Both the position numbers and the translations under genes were made by a program. Positions 44,598 through 54,014 of a stretch of DNA of 64,000 bases are shown in pieces; position 1 is the stretch's first letter; each line of letters starts with the position of its first letter. The notes under the pieces are model-generated. The model was not told where the DNA came from and did not search any database. It was given only the letters and a program-made list of their open reading frames with translations. This stretch comes from Pseudomonas sp. Irchel s3h14 (GTDB taxonomy: Bacteria > Pseudomonadota > Gammaproteobacteria > Pseudomonadales > Pseudomonadaceae), in the NCBI RefSeq assembly GCF_900187425.1, contig NZ_FYDJ01000001.1, forward strand, positions 186,001-250,000, read 5' to 3'.

Positions 44598-44987
44598 ATG
44601 AAGCACATCGCTCAATCCTGGAAGGCGCTGCTGGTCACTGCCGCGCTAACGCTGCCGACAATGGCCTTCGCCGAAGATCCGGGCATGGTTAAAGACGGCA
44701 TGTTGGTCGACCACAAGGGCATGACGTTGTACACCTTTGACAACGACACTGGCGGCAAGTCGGCGTGCACCGGCAAGTGCGCAGAAAACTGGCCGCCGCT
44801 GAAAGCCACTGCGGCCGACAAGGGCGATGGCAAAAAGTGGACCGTCATCGAGCGTGACGATGGCACGATGCAGTGGGCGTTCGATGGCAAGCCGCTGTAC
44901 TACTTCGTTCAAGACAAGAAGCCAGGAGACATGACCGGCGACAAGAAAATGGACAAGTGGCACATCCTCCAAGGGCCGAAGATGTAA
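44598..44987 (+). CDS. Small secreted repeat protein (COG4315-like)
   Basis: A 129-residue exported protein with signal peptide ALLVTAALTLPTMAFA. The mature part has MTLYTFDNDTGGKSACTGKCAENWPPL, the Y-x-F-x-x-D motif and a Cys pair (C-T-G-K-C) seen in COG4315 proteins (listed here in parts: TLYTFDND and ACTGKCAENW). Function is unknown; membrane or metal roles have been proposed for the family. It is divergent from phoB, with 152 bases between. A single TTGTCAT in that gap may let PhoB influence it, but that is weak. Confidence 0.8.
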   Translation: MKHIAQSWKALLVTAALTLPTMAFAEDPGMVKDGMLVDHKGMTLYTFDNDTGGKSACTGKCAENWPPLKATAADKGDGKKWTVIERDDGTMQWAFDGKPLYYFVQDKKPGDMTGDKKMDKWHILQGPKM

Positions 44988-44990
44988 ACC

Positions 44991-45122
44991 TGTAGCAGCT
45001 GGCGAAGCCTGCGTCCGGCTGCGAAGCAGTCGTAAATCCTGCGCACGCGGTTCATCTGATACACCGCATAAACAGACTTTACGACTGCTGCGCAGCCGAA
45101 CGCAGCCTGCGGCAGCTGCTAC
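44991..45122. repeat. Long inverted repeat of the GTAGCAGCTG class
   Basis: TGTAGCAGCTGGCGAAGCCTGCGTCCGGCTGCG faces CGCAGCCGAACGCAGCCTGCGGCAGCTGCTACA, with inner arms AAGCAGTCGTAAATC and GTAAAGTCTGTTT-like sequence (only short parts quoted: GTAGCAGCTG and CAGCTGCTAC). It lies between convergent genes and can form a long stem. Confidence 0.75.
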
Positions 45123-45137
45123 ATAAAAGCGTGTCCA

Positions 45138-46028
45138 TCAACGCAGTCCGTAATCCAGCACGATCCCGACAAAAATCGCCAACCCGGCCCAATGGTTGTG
45201 CAGAAACGCCTTGAAGCAACGCATCCGGTCTTTGCCGCGGGTGTACCAGAACTCCCACGCAAAACAGCCCGCCGCCGCCAGCAATCCCAGGTGGAACCAG
45301 CCGCCCAACTCGAATTTCGACCCGGCCAGCAGCAGGCAACCCAACGCCAACCCTTGCAGGATCAGGATGATCATCCGATCCGCATCACCAAACAGAATCG
45401 CCGTGGATTTCACGCCGATCTTCAAATCGTCGTCGCGGTCGGTCATCGCGTAATAAGTGTCGTAGCCGACGGTCCACATCAGATTGGCGATCCACAGCAA
45501 CCACGCCGCCGCCGGGAGTTCACCGGTCTCGGCGGTGAACGCCATCGGCATGCCCCAAGAGAACGCCGCGCCCAACACCACTTGCGGGTAATAGGTGTAG
45601 CGCTTCATGAACGGGTAAGTGAGGGCCAGTGCCAAACCACCGAACGACAGCCAGACCGTTGCCGCATTGGTGCACAACACCAGCAGGAAACTCACGCCCA
45701 TCAGCAGTGCGAAGAACACCAGCGCTTCTTTGGAACTGATCTTGCCGCTCACCAATGGCCGCTGTTCGGTGCGTTTCACGTAGCCATCGACCTTGCGGTC
45801 TGCCCAATCATTGATCACGCAGCCGCCGGCGCGGGTCAGCACCACGCCCAGGACGAAAATGACGATATTGGCCAGGGAGGGCGACCCTTTACCGGCGATC
45901 CACAGTGCCCACAGCGTCGGCCACAGCAGCAGATAAATGCCGATCGGTTTGTCCATGCGGGTCAGCTGAATGAAATCCCAGGCCCGTGGATTCAAGCGAT
46001 TCAGGGACTTGAGCAGGCTCTGATACAT
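45138..46028 (-). CDS. ubiA: 4-hydroxybenzoate polyprenyltransferase
   Basis: Integral membrane prenyltransferase in ubiquinone synthesis, 296 residues. The two Asp-rich motifs are [15 protein letters not shown] and [14 protein letters not shown]. Multiple hydrophobic segments surround them. The ATG at 46028 shares one base with the ubiC stop (TGATG), so they are coupled. A 36-codon longer frame would overlap ubiC and is rejected. Confidence 0.95.
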   Translation of the reverse strand: MYQSLLKSLNRLNPRAWDFIQLTRMDKPIGIYLLLWPTLWALWIAGKGSPSLANIVIFVLGVVLTRAGGCVINDWADRKVDGYVKRTEQRPLVSGKISSKEALVFFALLMGVSFLLVLCTNAATVWLSFGGLALALTYPFMKRYTYYPQVVLGAAFSWGMPMAFTAETGELPAAAWLLWIANLMWTVGYDTYYAMTDRDDDLKIGVKSTAILFGDADRMIILILQGLALGCLLLAGSKFELGGWFHLGLLAAAGCFAWEFWYTRGKDRMRCFKAFLHNHWAGLAIFVGIVLDYGLR

Positions 46029-46591
46029 CAGCAGTTCTCCGGATGGGCGCGGGTAGCGTTCCACAAGGTCGGCAAGAAAATTTCGGCCACCAGCACGCTC
46101 AAGGCGCCGCGGTCGAAACGCGAACGGCGGCCCCACAGTTCAGGTGCCCGGGACTCCATCGGCAGCCACTCCTGAGGATAGTGACAAACCTCAATGACGC
46201 GCCGTTGAAACGCCTGATCGCAAAACAGCAATTCGCCCAGGGAGCGGCTGCCCAATTCGTCCATGTGCAATCCGTCGCCCTGCAACGCGCTGCGCGCTGC
46301 CACGCTGCGCGCAAATACCCAGGCTTCGCCGTGGCCGCGCAGATACACCTCGCGAACCCAGCCTTCGCTGCCTTCGGCCAGGTCCAGCGCGGCACATTCG
46401 TCGGCGCGAAGCGGTTGCCAGCCTTCGAAGAGTGGCGTGACGCTGAAACCGTCATTCGACAAACGGATCAGCCGTCGGGTCAAAGAGCTTTCATCGAACA
46501 GCCAGTCGAGGGTAGACGTGTCGGGGAGGGGCGTCAGTTGGCTTCGAGGGAGCCAAAGCGGGGTCGCGGCAGAGGATTTTGAGTGCGGCAC
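46028..46591 (-). CDS. ubiC: Chorismate pyruvate-lyase
   Basis: Makes 4-hydroxybenzoate from chorismate, the first step of ubiquinone ring synthesis. It is 187 residues. Landmarks are [35 protein letters not shown] and LGELLF. The start is a GTG at 46591. ubiA overlaps its end. Confidence 0.92.
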   Translation of the reverse strand: MPHSKSSAATPLWLPRSQLTPLPDTSTLDWLFDESSLTRRLIRLSNDGFSVTPLFEGWQPLRADECAALDLAEGSEGWVREVYLRGHGEAWVFARSVAARSALQGDGLHMDELGSRSLGELLFCDQAFQRRVIEVCHYPQEWLPMESRAPELWGRRSRFDRGALSVLVAEIFLPTLWNATRAHPENC

Positions 46592-46791
46592 AGTGAGTCA
46601 TTATTGGCAGCAAATGAGGCGGCGAGCTTACCATGTCAGCCTGCGATTTTGATTGATCCGGCCGGCCATTGCGTCGAACAGGCTTGCATCTGCCGGGCCC
46701 GATCAGTACAAAACGCGCTGAGCCGGACGGCAGCGCTCCAACCATCGACCGTTCGCGCCGGCAAAAGCCTGAATCTTGAGGATGTACGTGA

Positions 46792-46959
46792 ATGAAAAAG
46801 TGGCAATGTGTGGTCTGCGGCCTGATCTACAACGAGGCCGACGGCTGGCCGGATGACGGCATTGCGCCGGGCACGCAGTGGCAGGACGTGCCGGAAGACT
46901 GGCTGTGCCCGGACTGCGGCGTCGGCAAGATGGATTTCGAAATGATCGAAATCAACTAA
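46792..46959 (+). CDS. rubA: Rubredoxin
   Basis: A 55-residue iron protein. The four cysteines are Cys6-Cys9 ([20 protein letters not shown], shown as CVVCG) and Cys39-Cys42 (CPDCGVGK). It carries electrons between rubredoxin reductase and a hydroxylase. The ATG has GAGG nine bases upstream. The reductase gene starts 20 bases after its stop. P. aeruginosa has two rubredoxin genes here (rubA1, rubA2); only one is present in this window. Confidence 0.94.
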   Translation: MKKWQCVVCGLIYNEADGWPDDGIAPGTQWQDVPEDWLCPDCGVGKMDFEMIEIN

Positions 46960-46979
46960 GACATATAGAGGAGTAAGGA

Positions 46980-48128
46980 ATGAACGCACCTGTCGTGATC
47001 GTCGGCACCGGGCTGGCTGGCTACAACCTGGCCCGGGAGTTTCGCAAACTCGATGGCGAAACCCCGCTGCTGCTGATTACTGCAGATGACGGACGCTCCT
47101 ACTCCAAGCCGATGCTCTCCACCGGCTTCGGCAAAAACAAAGACGCCGACGGCCTGAGCATGGCCGAACCCGGCACCATGGCCGAGCAGTTGAAGGCCGA
47201 AGTGCGTACACACACGCGCATCAGCGGCATCGACCCTGGCCACAAGCGCTTGTGGATCGGTGAGGAGGCGGTGTTTTACCGTGACCTGATCCTCGCCTGG
47301 GGCGCGGAAACCGTGCGAGTGCCGATCGAAGGCGATGCGGCTGACGCAGTCTTCCCGATCAACGACCTGGAAGACTACGCGCGCTTTCGCGCAGCGGCGG
47401 CCGGCAAGCGTCGGGTGTTGTTGCTCGGTGCCGGCCTGATTGGTTGCGAGTTCGCCAACGACCTGATCCTTGGTGGCTACGAGGTGCAACTGGTTGCACC
47501 GTGCGAGCAGATCATGCCGACCCTGTTGCACCCGGCGGCAGCCGCTGCAGTCCAGGCCGGGCTGGAAAGCCTGGGCGCACGCTTCCACCTCGGGCCGGTG
47601 CTCAATCGCTTGCAGCGCGTTGCTGACGGACTGGAAGCGCATCTGTCCGATGGCCAGGTGATTCCTTGCGATGTGGTGGTGTCGGCCATTGGTCTGCGTC
47701 CGCGCATCGACCTGGCGGCTGCGGCCGGTGTGCAGGTCAATCGCGGCGTAGTGGTCGATCGCCACCTGAAAACCTCCCACGCCAATATCTATGCCTTGGG
47801 CGACTGCGCCGAAGTCGATGGGCTGAATCTGTTGTACGTGATGCCCCTCATGAGCTGTGCGAGAGCGCTGGCCCAGACCCTCGCCGGAAACCCGACGGCG
47901 GTGAGTTATGGCCCGATGCCCATCACCGTTAAAACGCCGGTCTGCCCATTGGTGGTTTCACCGCCACCACGGGGTTTGGAGGGCGTCTGGACGGTCGAAG
48001 GGCAGGGCGCGGACATCAAAGTATTGTGCCGCGATGCCAGCGGCAAACTGCTGGGTTATGCCCTGACAGGCGCGGCCGTGATGGAAAAACTGGCCCTGAA
48101 CAAAGAGCTTCCGGCACTGCTGGCGTAA
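46980..48128 (+). CDS. rubB: Rubredoxin-NAD+ reductase
   Basis: FAD enzyme passing electrons from NADH to rubredoxin, 382 residues. It has [19 protein letters not shown] at the start (FAD), the NAD fold [21 protein letters not shown] around 140, and [12 protein letters not shown] near 270. The ribosome site is GAGGAG. It is co-transcribed with rubredoxin. No alkane hydroxylase gene is in the window. Confidence 0.93.
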   Translation: MNAPVVIVGTGLAGYNLAREFRKLDGETPLLLITADDGRSYSKPMLSTGFGKNKDADGLSMAEPGTMAEQLKAEVRTHTRISGIDPGHKRLWIGEEAVFYRDLILAWGAETVRVPIEGDAADAVFPINDLEDYARFRAAAAGKRRVLLLGAGLIGCEFANDLILGGYEVQLVAPCEQIMPTLLHPAAAAAVQAGLESLGARFHLGPVLNRLQRVADGLEAHLSDGQVIPCDVVVSAIGLRPRIDLAAAAGVQVNRGVVVDRHLKTSHANIYALGDCAEVDGLNLLYVMPLMSCARALAQTLAGNPTAVSYGPMPITVKTPVCPLVVSPPPRGLEGVWTVEGQGADIKVLCRDASGKLLGYALTGAAVMEKLALNKELPALLA

Positions 48129-48320
48129 ATACCGGACGTTCTGTCGGAATCACCCCTCTTTTGCCCTTACAAAGGTCGCGCCGAGACTGGCGCGGCTCTT
48201 CGCTGCGTGCCATCCTCACTCCCGTCTGCCGCAGAGTAGAGCATCTGCGGCGCTTTGGGCGCTGTTCCAACGAGAACAGCACGGACATAACAACAAAAAA
48301 CCGTCAAAGGGGCTTCACTA

Positions 48321-48596
48321 ATGCGTAAACCAGAACTCGCCGCTGCAATTGCTGAAAAAGCAGACCTCACCAAAGAGCAGGCCAACCGCGTTCTCAACGC
48401 CGTTCTCGAAGAAATCACCGGCGCTCTGCACCGCAAGGACAGCGTTACGCTGGTGGGCTTCGGTACCTTCCTGCAACGCCACCGCGGTGCCCGCACCGGC
48501 AAAAACCCGCAAACCGGTGAGCCCGTCAAAATCAAGGCCAGCAACACTGTTGCGTTCAAGCCAGGCAAATCGTTGAAAGACAGCGTTAATCCGTAA
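48321..48596 (+). CDS. HU-family DNA-binding protein
   Basis: A 91-residue histone-like protein that bends DNA. The HU pattern KADLTKEQANRVLNAVLEEI is at the start. The arm signature GFGTFLQRHRGARTGKNPQTG follows (parts: GFGTFLQRHR and GKNPQTG). It is the distinct HU paralogue found after the rubredoxin reductase in Pseudomonas. The gene has its own terminator and a 190-base upstream gap. Confidence 0.92.
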   Translation: MRKPELAAAIAEKADLTKEQANRVLNAVLEEITGALHRKDSVTLVGFGTFLQRHRGARTGKNPQTGEPVKIKASNTVAFKPGKSLKDSVNP

Positions 48597-48632
48597 CACG
48601 CACCGACTTCCCGCGTAGCGGGTGAGCGGGAT

Positions 48633-48674
48633 AAAAAATGGGCACGCCAACTTGGTTGGGTGCCCATTTTTTTA
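48633..48674. terminator. Bidirectional terminator after the HU gene
   Basis: ATGGGCAC-G-CCAA pairs with TTGG-GTGCCCAT around CTTGG. An A-run precedes the stem and seven T follow it, so it can stop transcription from both sides. The converging small DUF gene ends 12 bases later. Confidence 0.9.
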
Positions 48675-48685
48675 TGGGTGGCGGT

Positions 48686-49081
48686 TTAGGTGACGCGGGT
48701 TTGTTGCTTGGCGAAAATCGCCGCCATCTCGGGTTCATCCAGATGATCCAGTGTTCGCTCCACCAACAAATGCACGCCGTCAGCCATGCGGCTGAGCGCC
48801 AGGGCTACGGAGCGGCGGGAACCGTCCACATCGTCGGCGAGGTTGGCGGCGATGGCGCTGATGGACAGCAAATCTTCCGAGGCATTGGCGAGAAGGGTTT
48901 CAGGGTTGATGCCCGGGCAGACGCTGAAGAGCTGGCCGTTGCGTTTTGGTGGTTTGGGGTCGGCTGGCGGGAAGTGATGGTCGAGGGCGCGCTCGGCGGC
49001 TTCGCTGAGTTTGTTTGAATCGGGGCTTTCGTAGGGAGAGACCGGATCGGTGTCGGGTGGGTTGGGTGTGACCTTGAACAT
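48686..49081 (-). CDS. Small DUF3077/DUF6124-like protein of unknown function
   Basis: A 131-residue cytoplasmic protein. The start MFKVTPNPPDTDPVSPYESPDSNKL is proline-rich. FSVCPGINPETLLANASEDL (only this part quoted) and a helical ADGVHLLVERTLDHL follow. It belongs with the family of small Pseudomonas proteins annotated DUF3077 or DUF6124, by recollection. I chose the ATG at 49081, with AAGGAA upstream. The leader (49120-49282) is shared with the gene at 7995. Function is unknown. Confidence 0.75.
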   Translation of the reverse strand: MFKVTPNPPDTDPVSPYESPDSNKLSEAAERALDHHFPPADPKPPKRNGQLFSVCPGINPETLLANASEDLLSISAIAANLADDVDGSRRSVALALSRMADGVHLLVERTLDHLDEPEMAAIFAKQQTRVT

Positions 49082-49119
49082 GATCTTCAATTCCTTGAAT
49101 GATGCTGACAACACTTCGC

Positions 49120-49282
49120 CGACTAAACGAAGGGGTGGCAGCTGTACGCAGGTTAGTCGGACCGGGGAATTGAAGAAGCCGGCGCACCCGAAGGTGCCCT
49201 ACGCACAGCCACCATCAAATGCAGGTAGGAAATACCTGTCTGACAGAAGCTTGTGCAACTTCAATTACCAGCGAGCGACTAA
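49120..49282 (-). ncRNA. Conserved structured leader of a small DUF gene (copy 2)
   Basis: Minus-strand leader matching copy 1 at 7788-7957. Core parts are GGCTGTGCGTAGG, the TTCG hairpin GCACC/GGTGC, GCCGG, CCGGTC, and TGCGTACAGCTG. TTAGTCG occurs first at 49282-49276 and again at 49126-49120; CGACTAA lies between at 49159-49153. Gap lengths are 116 and 26, against 121 and 28 in copy 1. Where copy 1 has C in TTAGCCG, this copy has T, and the partner base is A instead of G. A 6-bp CAGGTA/TACCTG hairpin occupies the place of the terminator in copy 1. Confidence 0.6.
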
Positions 49283-49499
49283 ACCCGATCACTGATGGGC
49301 AGTGACAGGAACCAAATTACCGACCGACCCCAAGGCGCACAAGCCGGCGGATTCTGGCGTAGCCGTAGGCAACGGCGCAAGGTGTTGTAGCTTGCAGGAC
49401 GTTACCTTGAGGCGTTTTAAACAAGCGCTTTCGAGTGGTGTTTAACCATCGTAAATGTTGGCACTCCTTAAATCCCGATATGAAATTTCCGCGATACCG

Positions 49500-49520
49500 A
49501 AAGTTCCAATGTGGAACTTT
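49500..49520. promoter_or_regulatory. Perfect palindrome, possible operator
   Basis: AAAGTTCCA-ATG-TGGAACTTT. The arms are nine perfect bases. It is the size of a dimeric regulator site. It is 467 bases from tssA, so it may serve another transcript. Confidence 0.45.
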
Positions 49521-49534
49521 GTTTTGTGAATGGG

Positions 49535-49559
49535 GTGCCATCACCGTGATGGCACTTTT
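49535..49559 (+). terminator. Ten-base perfect hairpin with short T-run
   Basis: GTGCCATCAC and GTGATGGCAC pair perfectly around a single C. TTTT follows. The loop is too small for a normal RNA hairpin without opening the top pairs, so it could instead be a protein site. Confidence 0.4.
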
Positions 49560-49986
49560 CATACAGACTGTTGTCGCTCCAATTTGTTGAAATATGACAG
49601 CGCCTTTCGGAAGCCTCCTACATTTAATATTTTTTATTGTTGTCATGATTCAGACGCGTGGCAGCGATTCAATCGGCAGCGACCGCGGGTGATTGACAGT
49701 GATGGCTCTAAGTCGGTGGTTTCCGATCGATACGCCGGGTGAGGAAACATTAAACTGATATCAGGGAATCCCTTGCGATATATAAGGAATTCTCCTGCGT
49801 GCAATAGAGACGCTTCGTCTCGTTGTTTAATCAGATGCTTGCTAGTGGCCATCATCGTGAGTACGATGCGCGCACTTGAAAGAGCACGAACTCAATTGGA
49901 TGAGACTCATCGCAGCTCTTTGATTCTGTCTCGCGTCGTTGGAACTCCAATAGACGTATGACTGTAATCCTAATTAAAGGCCATGG

Positions 49987-51543
49987 ATGTCCTACTCAAG
50001 CAAACTTTCCGCTCATTACCTCGAACTCGCAAAAGCCTCTGTTTCCAAAGAGAATTTCGCGGGCGAGGACGTTCGCTTTTCGAGCGAATATGAGGTGCTG
50101 GAAAGCGAGCTGGGCAAAGCCTCGTCCATGCACGAAAGCGGTCAGATCGACTGGCTGAAAATCCGCGAAAACAGTGAAAACCTGCTGCGCACCCAGTCCA
50201 AGGACTTGCGGGTTGGCGCCTGGCTGACCTGGGCGCTGTACCAGCGCGAATCCTTTCAAGGGCTGCTGGCCGGCCTCGGTTTGCTGCACTACCTGTGCGA
50301 AAGCCACTGGGCCGAAGTCCACCCGAACAAGGCCCGCACCCGCTCCGCTGCCATCAGTTGGCTGGTACCGCGTCTTGAGCAGGTGCTGACCGAAAACGTC
50401 GCGATCAAAGAGCAGTTGCCGATGTTCCGGCGGCTGGTCGAACACCTTGAGGGTCTCGATGCCGCTTGCACCGAGCACTTGGGCGATGATGCGCCGTTGC
50501 TGCTGCCGATCTCCCGCCGCTTGAAAAACATGGTTCAGCGCGCCGCCGACAACCAGCCCGAACCGGGTGTGGTGGGCGCCGCGGTGGCCCAGGTCAAACA
50601 GGCTGCCACGCAGTTGTTCACCCCCGGCGCACCGATCGATAACGAGAAAGAAGCCCACAAGGCCCTGCGTGCCCAGCAGGAAAGCGCGCGACCGTTGTGT
50701 GCCTGGTGGCTCAAGCAGAAAGCCACCGACCTGCGCGCCTTGCGCCTCAATCGCACACTGTTGTGGTTGCCCATCGACGCGGTGCCCGAGCGCAACGCCG
50801 AGCAGATCACCGTTCTGCGTGGTTTGCCAGCCGACAAGCTCAAGGCCTATCAGGACCGTTACGACCAGGCCAAATACGCTGACCTGCTGGTGGAACTGGA
50901 GGCGAGCCTGGCGAAGGCGCCGTTCTGGTTCGATGGCCAGCGAATGGTCTGGGAGTGCCTCCAGGGGCTCAACGCCGAGATGGCTATGCGCGAAGTGGAA
51001 ATCCACTTCGCGCTTTTGATTCAGCGCCTGCCCGGCATCATCGAATTGCGTTTCCATGACGGCGCCCCGTTTGCCGATCCGGCGACCCGCGCCTGGGTCA
51101 GCGCCCACGTCATGCCGCACCTGCAAAGCGCCAGTGCGCCGCGCAAGGTCGAAGTCGCCGACAGCCAGCCGGCCTGGGAACTGGCCCTGGAAGAAGTCTT
51201 GCCGATCCTGCGCAAGGACGGCCTCAAGGCCGCCGTGCAGATCCTCAAGCAAGGCTTGCAGAGCGCCCACGGCGGACGGGTCCGATTCTTCTGGCAGTTC
51301 GCCCTCGCGCGGCTGTGCTTCATGGCCAAGAAATACGAACTGGCCAAGACCCAACTCGAAACCCTGGACCAAACATTACAGGACTCAGGCCTGAACGCCT
51401 GGGAGCCCGATCTTGCGCTGGAAGTGCTGCATTTATTGCATAGCTGCTGCGAGTTGTTACCGCAGAACCATGCCGTACGTGAACGCAAGGAAGAGATTTA
51501 TCGCAGGCTGTGCCACCTCGATCTCGAAGTGGTACTCGAATAG
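49987..51543 (+). CDS. tssA: Type VI secretion protein TssA
   Basis: A 518-residue cap or priming protein of the T6SS sheath. The N-terminal ImpA domain is seen (DVRFSSEYEVLESELGKASS, then WLKIRENSENLLRTQSKDLRVGAWLTWAL in parts). A long C-terminal region includes WELALEEVLPILRKDGLKAA, the VasJ-like type. It is the first gene of the cluster. The order tssA-B-C-E-F-G-H-activator-small lipoprotein-fha matches H2-T6SS of P. aeruginosa as I recall it. Confidence 0.92.
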   Translation: MSYSSKLSAHYLELAKASVSKENFAGEDVRFSSEYEVLESELGKASSMHESGQIDWLKIRENSENLLRTQSKDLRVGAWLTWALYQRESFQGLLAGLGLLHYLCESHWAEVHPNKARTRSAAISWLVPRLEQVLTENVAIKEQLPMFRRLVEHLEGLDAACTEHLGDDAPLLLPISRRLKNMVQRAADNQPEPGVVGAAVAQVKQAATQLFTPGAPIDNEKEAHKALRAQQESARPLCAWWLKQKATDLRALRLNRTLLWLPIDAVPERNAEQITVLRGLPADKLKAYQDRYDQAKYADLLVELEASLAKAPFWFDGQRMVWECLQGLNAEMAMREVEIHFALLIQRLPGIIELRFHDGAPFADPATRAWVSAHVMPHLQSASAPRKVEVADSQPAWELALEEVLPILRKDGLKAAVQILKQGLQSAHGGRVRFFWQFALARLCFMAKKYELAKTQLETLDQTLQDSGLNAWEPDLALEVLHLLHSCCELLPQNHAVRERKEEIYRRLCHLDLEVVLE

Positions 51544-51575
51544 GCCCCAGGGCCACAACCGCAAGGAGAATAGCC

Positions 51576-52079
51576 ATGGCCAAAGAAGGCTCGGTAGCCC
51601 CCAAGGAACGCATCAACGTCACTTTCAAACCTGCCACCGGTGGTGCTCAGGAAGAGATTGAACTGCCGTTGAAACTACTGGCAATCGGTGACTACACCCA
51701 CCGCAAGGACGAACGTAAAGTCGAAGATCGCAAGCCGATCAGCATCGACAAGATGACCTTCGACGAAGTGCTGGCCAAGCAAGAGCTGCAGCTGACGTTG
51801 AGCGTACCGAACCGTCTTCAGGAAGAAGGCGACACTGAAGAACTGGCCGTGAAACTGCGCGTCAACTCGATGAAGGACTTCAACCCGGCCAGCCTGGTCG
51901 AGCAAGTGCCTGAGCTGAAAAAACTGATGGAACTGCGCGACGCGCTGGTGGCCCTCAAAGGTCCGCTGGGTAACGCGCCTGCGTTCCGCAAAGCCATCGA
52001 AGGCGTGCTCGCCGACGACGAATCCCGCGGTCGCGTACTGGGTGAGCTGGGCTTGAACGCCGCAGCCCAGGACGCCTGA
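51576..52079 (+). CDS. tssB: Type VI secretion sheath protein TssB
   Basis: Small sheath subunit, 167 residues. Landmarks are RINVTFKPATGGAQEEIELP, DRKPISIDKMTFDEVL and FNPASLVEQVPELKKLMELR. It pairs with TssC to form the contractile sheath. I chose the ATG at 51576, with AAGGAG upstream. The gap to tssC is 28 bases. Confidence 0.96.
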   Translation: MAKEGSVAPKERINVTFKPATGGAQEEIELPLKLLAIGDYTHRKDERKVEDRKPISIDKMTFDEVLAKQELQLTLSVPNRLQEEGDTEELAVKLRVNSMKDFNPASLVEQVPELKKLMELRDALVALKGPLGNAPAFRKAIEGVLADDESRGRVLGELGLNAAAQDA

Positions 52080-52107
52080 GTCTCCATCAGCCAAGGAAGC
52101 CAACACA

Positions 52108-53583
52108 ATGAGCACTAGCGCAGCACAGCAAAAGAGCAAAGAGAACGGCGAATACAGCATTCTCGACAGCATCATCGCCGAAACCCGCCTGACGCCGGAC
52201 GACGAAGCCTACGACATCGCCAAGCGCGGTGTGTCGGCCTTCATCGAAGAGCTGCTCAAGCCGCAGAACAACGGTGAGCCAGTCAAGAAGGCCATGGTTG
52301 ACCGCATGATCGCCGAGATCGATGCCAAGCTCAGCCGCCAGATGGACGAAATCCTGCACCACCCGGCCTTCCAGTCTCTGGAATCGTCGTGGCGTGGTCT
52401 GCAGTTGCTGGTCGACCGCACCAACTTCCGCGAAAACATCAAGATCGAAATCCTCAACGTCTCCAAAGAAGACCTGCTGGACGATTTCGAAGATTCGCCG
52501 GAAGTGATGCAGGCTGGCCTGTACAAGCACATCTACACCGCTGAGTACGGTCAGTTCGGTGGTCAGCCGGTTGGCGCGATCATCGCCAACTACTTCATGT
52601 CCCCAAGTTCGCCGGACGTGAAACTGATGCAGTACGTGTCCAGCGTTGCCTGCATGTCGCACGCGCCGTTCATCGCCGCGGCCGGCCCGAAATTCTTCGG
52701 TCTGGAAAGCTTCACCGGTCTGCCGGACCTGAAGGATCTGAAAGATCACTTCGAAGGCCCGCAATTCGCCAAATGGCAGAGCTTCCGCCAGTCGGAAGAC
52801 TCCCGTTACGTTGGCCTGACCGTGCCGCGTTTCCTGCTGCGTAACCCGTACGACCCGGAAGAAAACCCGGTCAAATCGTTCGTGTACAAAGAAACCGTCG
52901 CCAACAGCCACGAGCACTACCTGTGGGGCAACACCGCCTACGCGTTCGGCACCAAGCTGACCGACAGCTTCGCCAAATTCCGCTGGTGCCCGAACATCAT
53001 CGGCCCGCAGAGCGGTGGCGCGGTTGAAGACCTGCCGTTGCACCACTTCGAAAGCATGGGCGAAATCGAAACCAAGATTCCTACCGAAGTATTGGTTTCT
53101 GACCGTCGTGAATACGAACTGGCCGAGGAAGGCTTCATCTCCCTGACCATGCGCAAAGGCTCCGACAACGCGGCGTTCTTCTCCGCAAGCTCGGTGCAGA
53201 AGCCGAAGTTCTTCGGCATCAGCGCAGAAGGCAAGGCAGCAGAGCTGAACTACAAGCTCGGCACCCAACTGCCGTACATGATGATCGTCAACCGCCTGGC
53301 TCACTACTTGAAAGTGCTGCAGCGCGAGCAACTCGGTTCGTGGAAAGAACGTACCGACCTCGAGCTGGAACTCAACAAGTGGATCCGCCAGTACGTGGCC
53401 GACCAGGAAAACCCAAGTGCCGAAGTCCGTGGCCGTCGTCCACTGCGCGCTGCCCAGATCATCGTCAGCGATGTTGAAGGCGAGCCTGGCTGGTACCGCG
53501 TCAGCCTGAACGTGCGCCCGCACTTCAAGTACATGGGTGCCGATTTCACCCTGTCGCTGGTTGGCAAGCTGGACAAAGAGTAA
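52108..53583 (+). CDS. tssC: Type VI secretion sheath protein TssC
   Basis: Large sheath subunit, 491 residues. Family landmarks are LESSWRGLQLLVDRTNFREN, HAPFIAAAGPKFFG, GNTAYAFGTKLTDSFAKF and a C-terminal RPHFKYMGADFTLSLVG. TssB and TssC build the tail sheath. tssE follows 13 bases later. Confidence 0.97.
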   Translation: MSTSAAQQKSKENGEYSILDSIIAETRLTPDDEAYDIAKRGVSAFIEELLKPQNNGEPVKKAMVDRMIAEIDAKLSRQMDEILHHPAFQSLESSWRGLQLLVDRTNFRENIKIEILNVSKEDLLDDFEDSPEVMQAGLYKHIYTAEYGQFGGQPVGAIIANYFMSPSSPDVKLMQYVSSVACMSHAPFIAAAGPKFFGLESFTGLPDLKDLKDHFEGPQFAKWQSFRQSEDSRYVGLTVPRFLLRNPYDPEENPVKSFVYKETVANSHEHYLWGNTAYAFGTKLTDSFAKFRWCPNIIGPQSGGAVEDLPLHHFESMGEIETKIPTEVLVSDRREYELAEEGFISLTMRKGSDNAAFFSASSVQKPKFFGISAEGKAAELNYKLGTQLPYMMIVNRLAHYLKVLQREQLGSWKERTDLELELNKWIRQYVADQENPSAEVRGRRPLRAAQIIVSDVEGEPGWYRVSLNVRPHFKYMGADFTLSLVGKLDKE

Positions 53584-53596
53584 GCGGAGCTAACTC

Positions 53597-54004
53597 ATGA
53601 CTGGATACGGCAGCCTTTTCGAACGCCTGGGTGGCGACGCGGACAAACGCGTCGGCTGGAGCCGCGAGGTCTCCGCCATGGCGTCCGTGGCTGCCCATCT
53701 GGCCAAGATGCTCAGCACCCGTGCGGGCAGCGTGCAAACGCTGTCCGATTACGGGCTACCCGATCTCAATGACATGCGTCTGAGCCTGCACGACTCCCTG
53801 AGTCAGGCCCGTCTGGCCATCGAAAATTTCATCGAAGCCTACGAGCCACGCCTGAGCAATGTGCGTGTCATTTCCCTGCCGCGTGACCACGATCAGCTTC
53901 GCCTGTCCTTCAGCATCGAAGGCCTGCTGGAAGTTGATGGTTTCAAGCGCCAGGTCAGTTTCGCCGCGCGCCTGGATGGCAGCGGTCAGGTCAAGGTCAA
54001 CTAA
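53597..54004 (+). CDS. tssE: Type VI secretion baseplate protein TssE
   Basis: A 135-residue gp25-like baseplate wedge protein. The usual LSDYGLPDLNDM motif is present, followed by IENFIEAYEPRL and LSFSIEGLLEV. A PAAR gene follows 10 bases later. In the usual gene order tssF would come next, so the following four genes are an insertion. Confidence 0.93.
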   Translation: MTGYGSLFERLGGDADKRVGWSREVSAMASVAAHLAKMLSTRAGSVQTLSDYGLPDLNDMRLSLHDSLSQARLAIENFIEAYEPRLSNVRVISLPRDHDQLRLSFSIEGLLEVDGFKRQVSFAARLDGSGQVKVN

Positions 54005-54014
54005 GGAGACTCCG

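Larger units (their letters stand above)
49283..49986. other. AT-rich intergenic region before the T6SS cluster
   Basis: About 700 bases with no supported gene. It is visibly richer in A and T than its neighbours. It holds two perfect palindromes (49500-49520 and 49535-49555). It must contain the tssA promoter. I looked for a sigma-54 site (GG-N10-GC) and found no convincing one. Confidence 0.6.

Noticed and set aside
46028-46136. Longer start for ubiA
   Set aside because: The extra 36 codons overlap ubiC and do not resemble UbiA; the TGATG junction gives the natural start.
49530-49742. 70-codon frame in the T6SS upstream region
   Set aside because: No ribosome site, no family, and it crosses a perfect palindrome.
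49283-49986. Sigma-54 promoter before tssA
   Set aside because: TGGCAC occurs at 49550 and near 49462, but neither has GC at the required distance. No claim is made.
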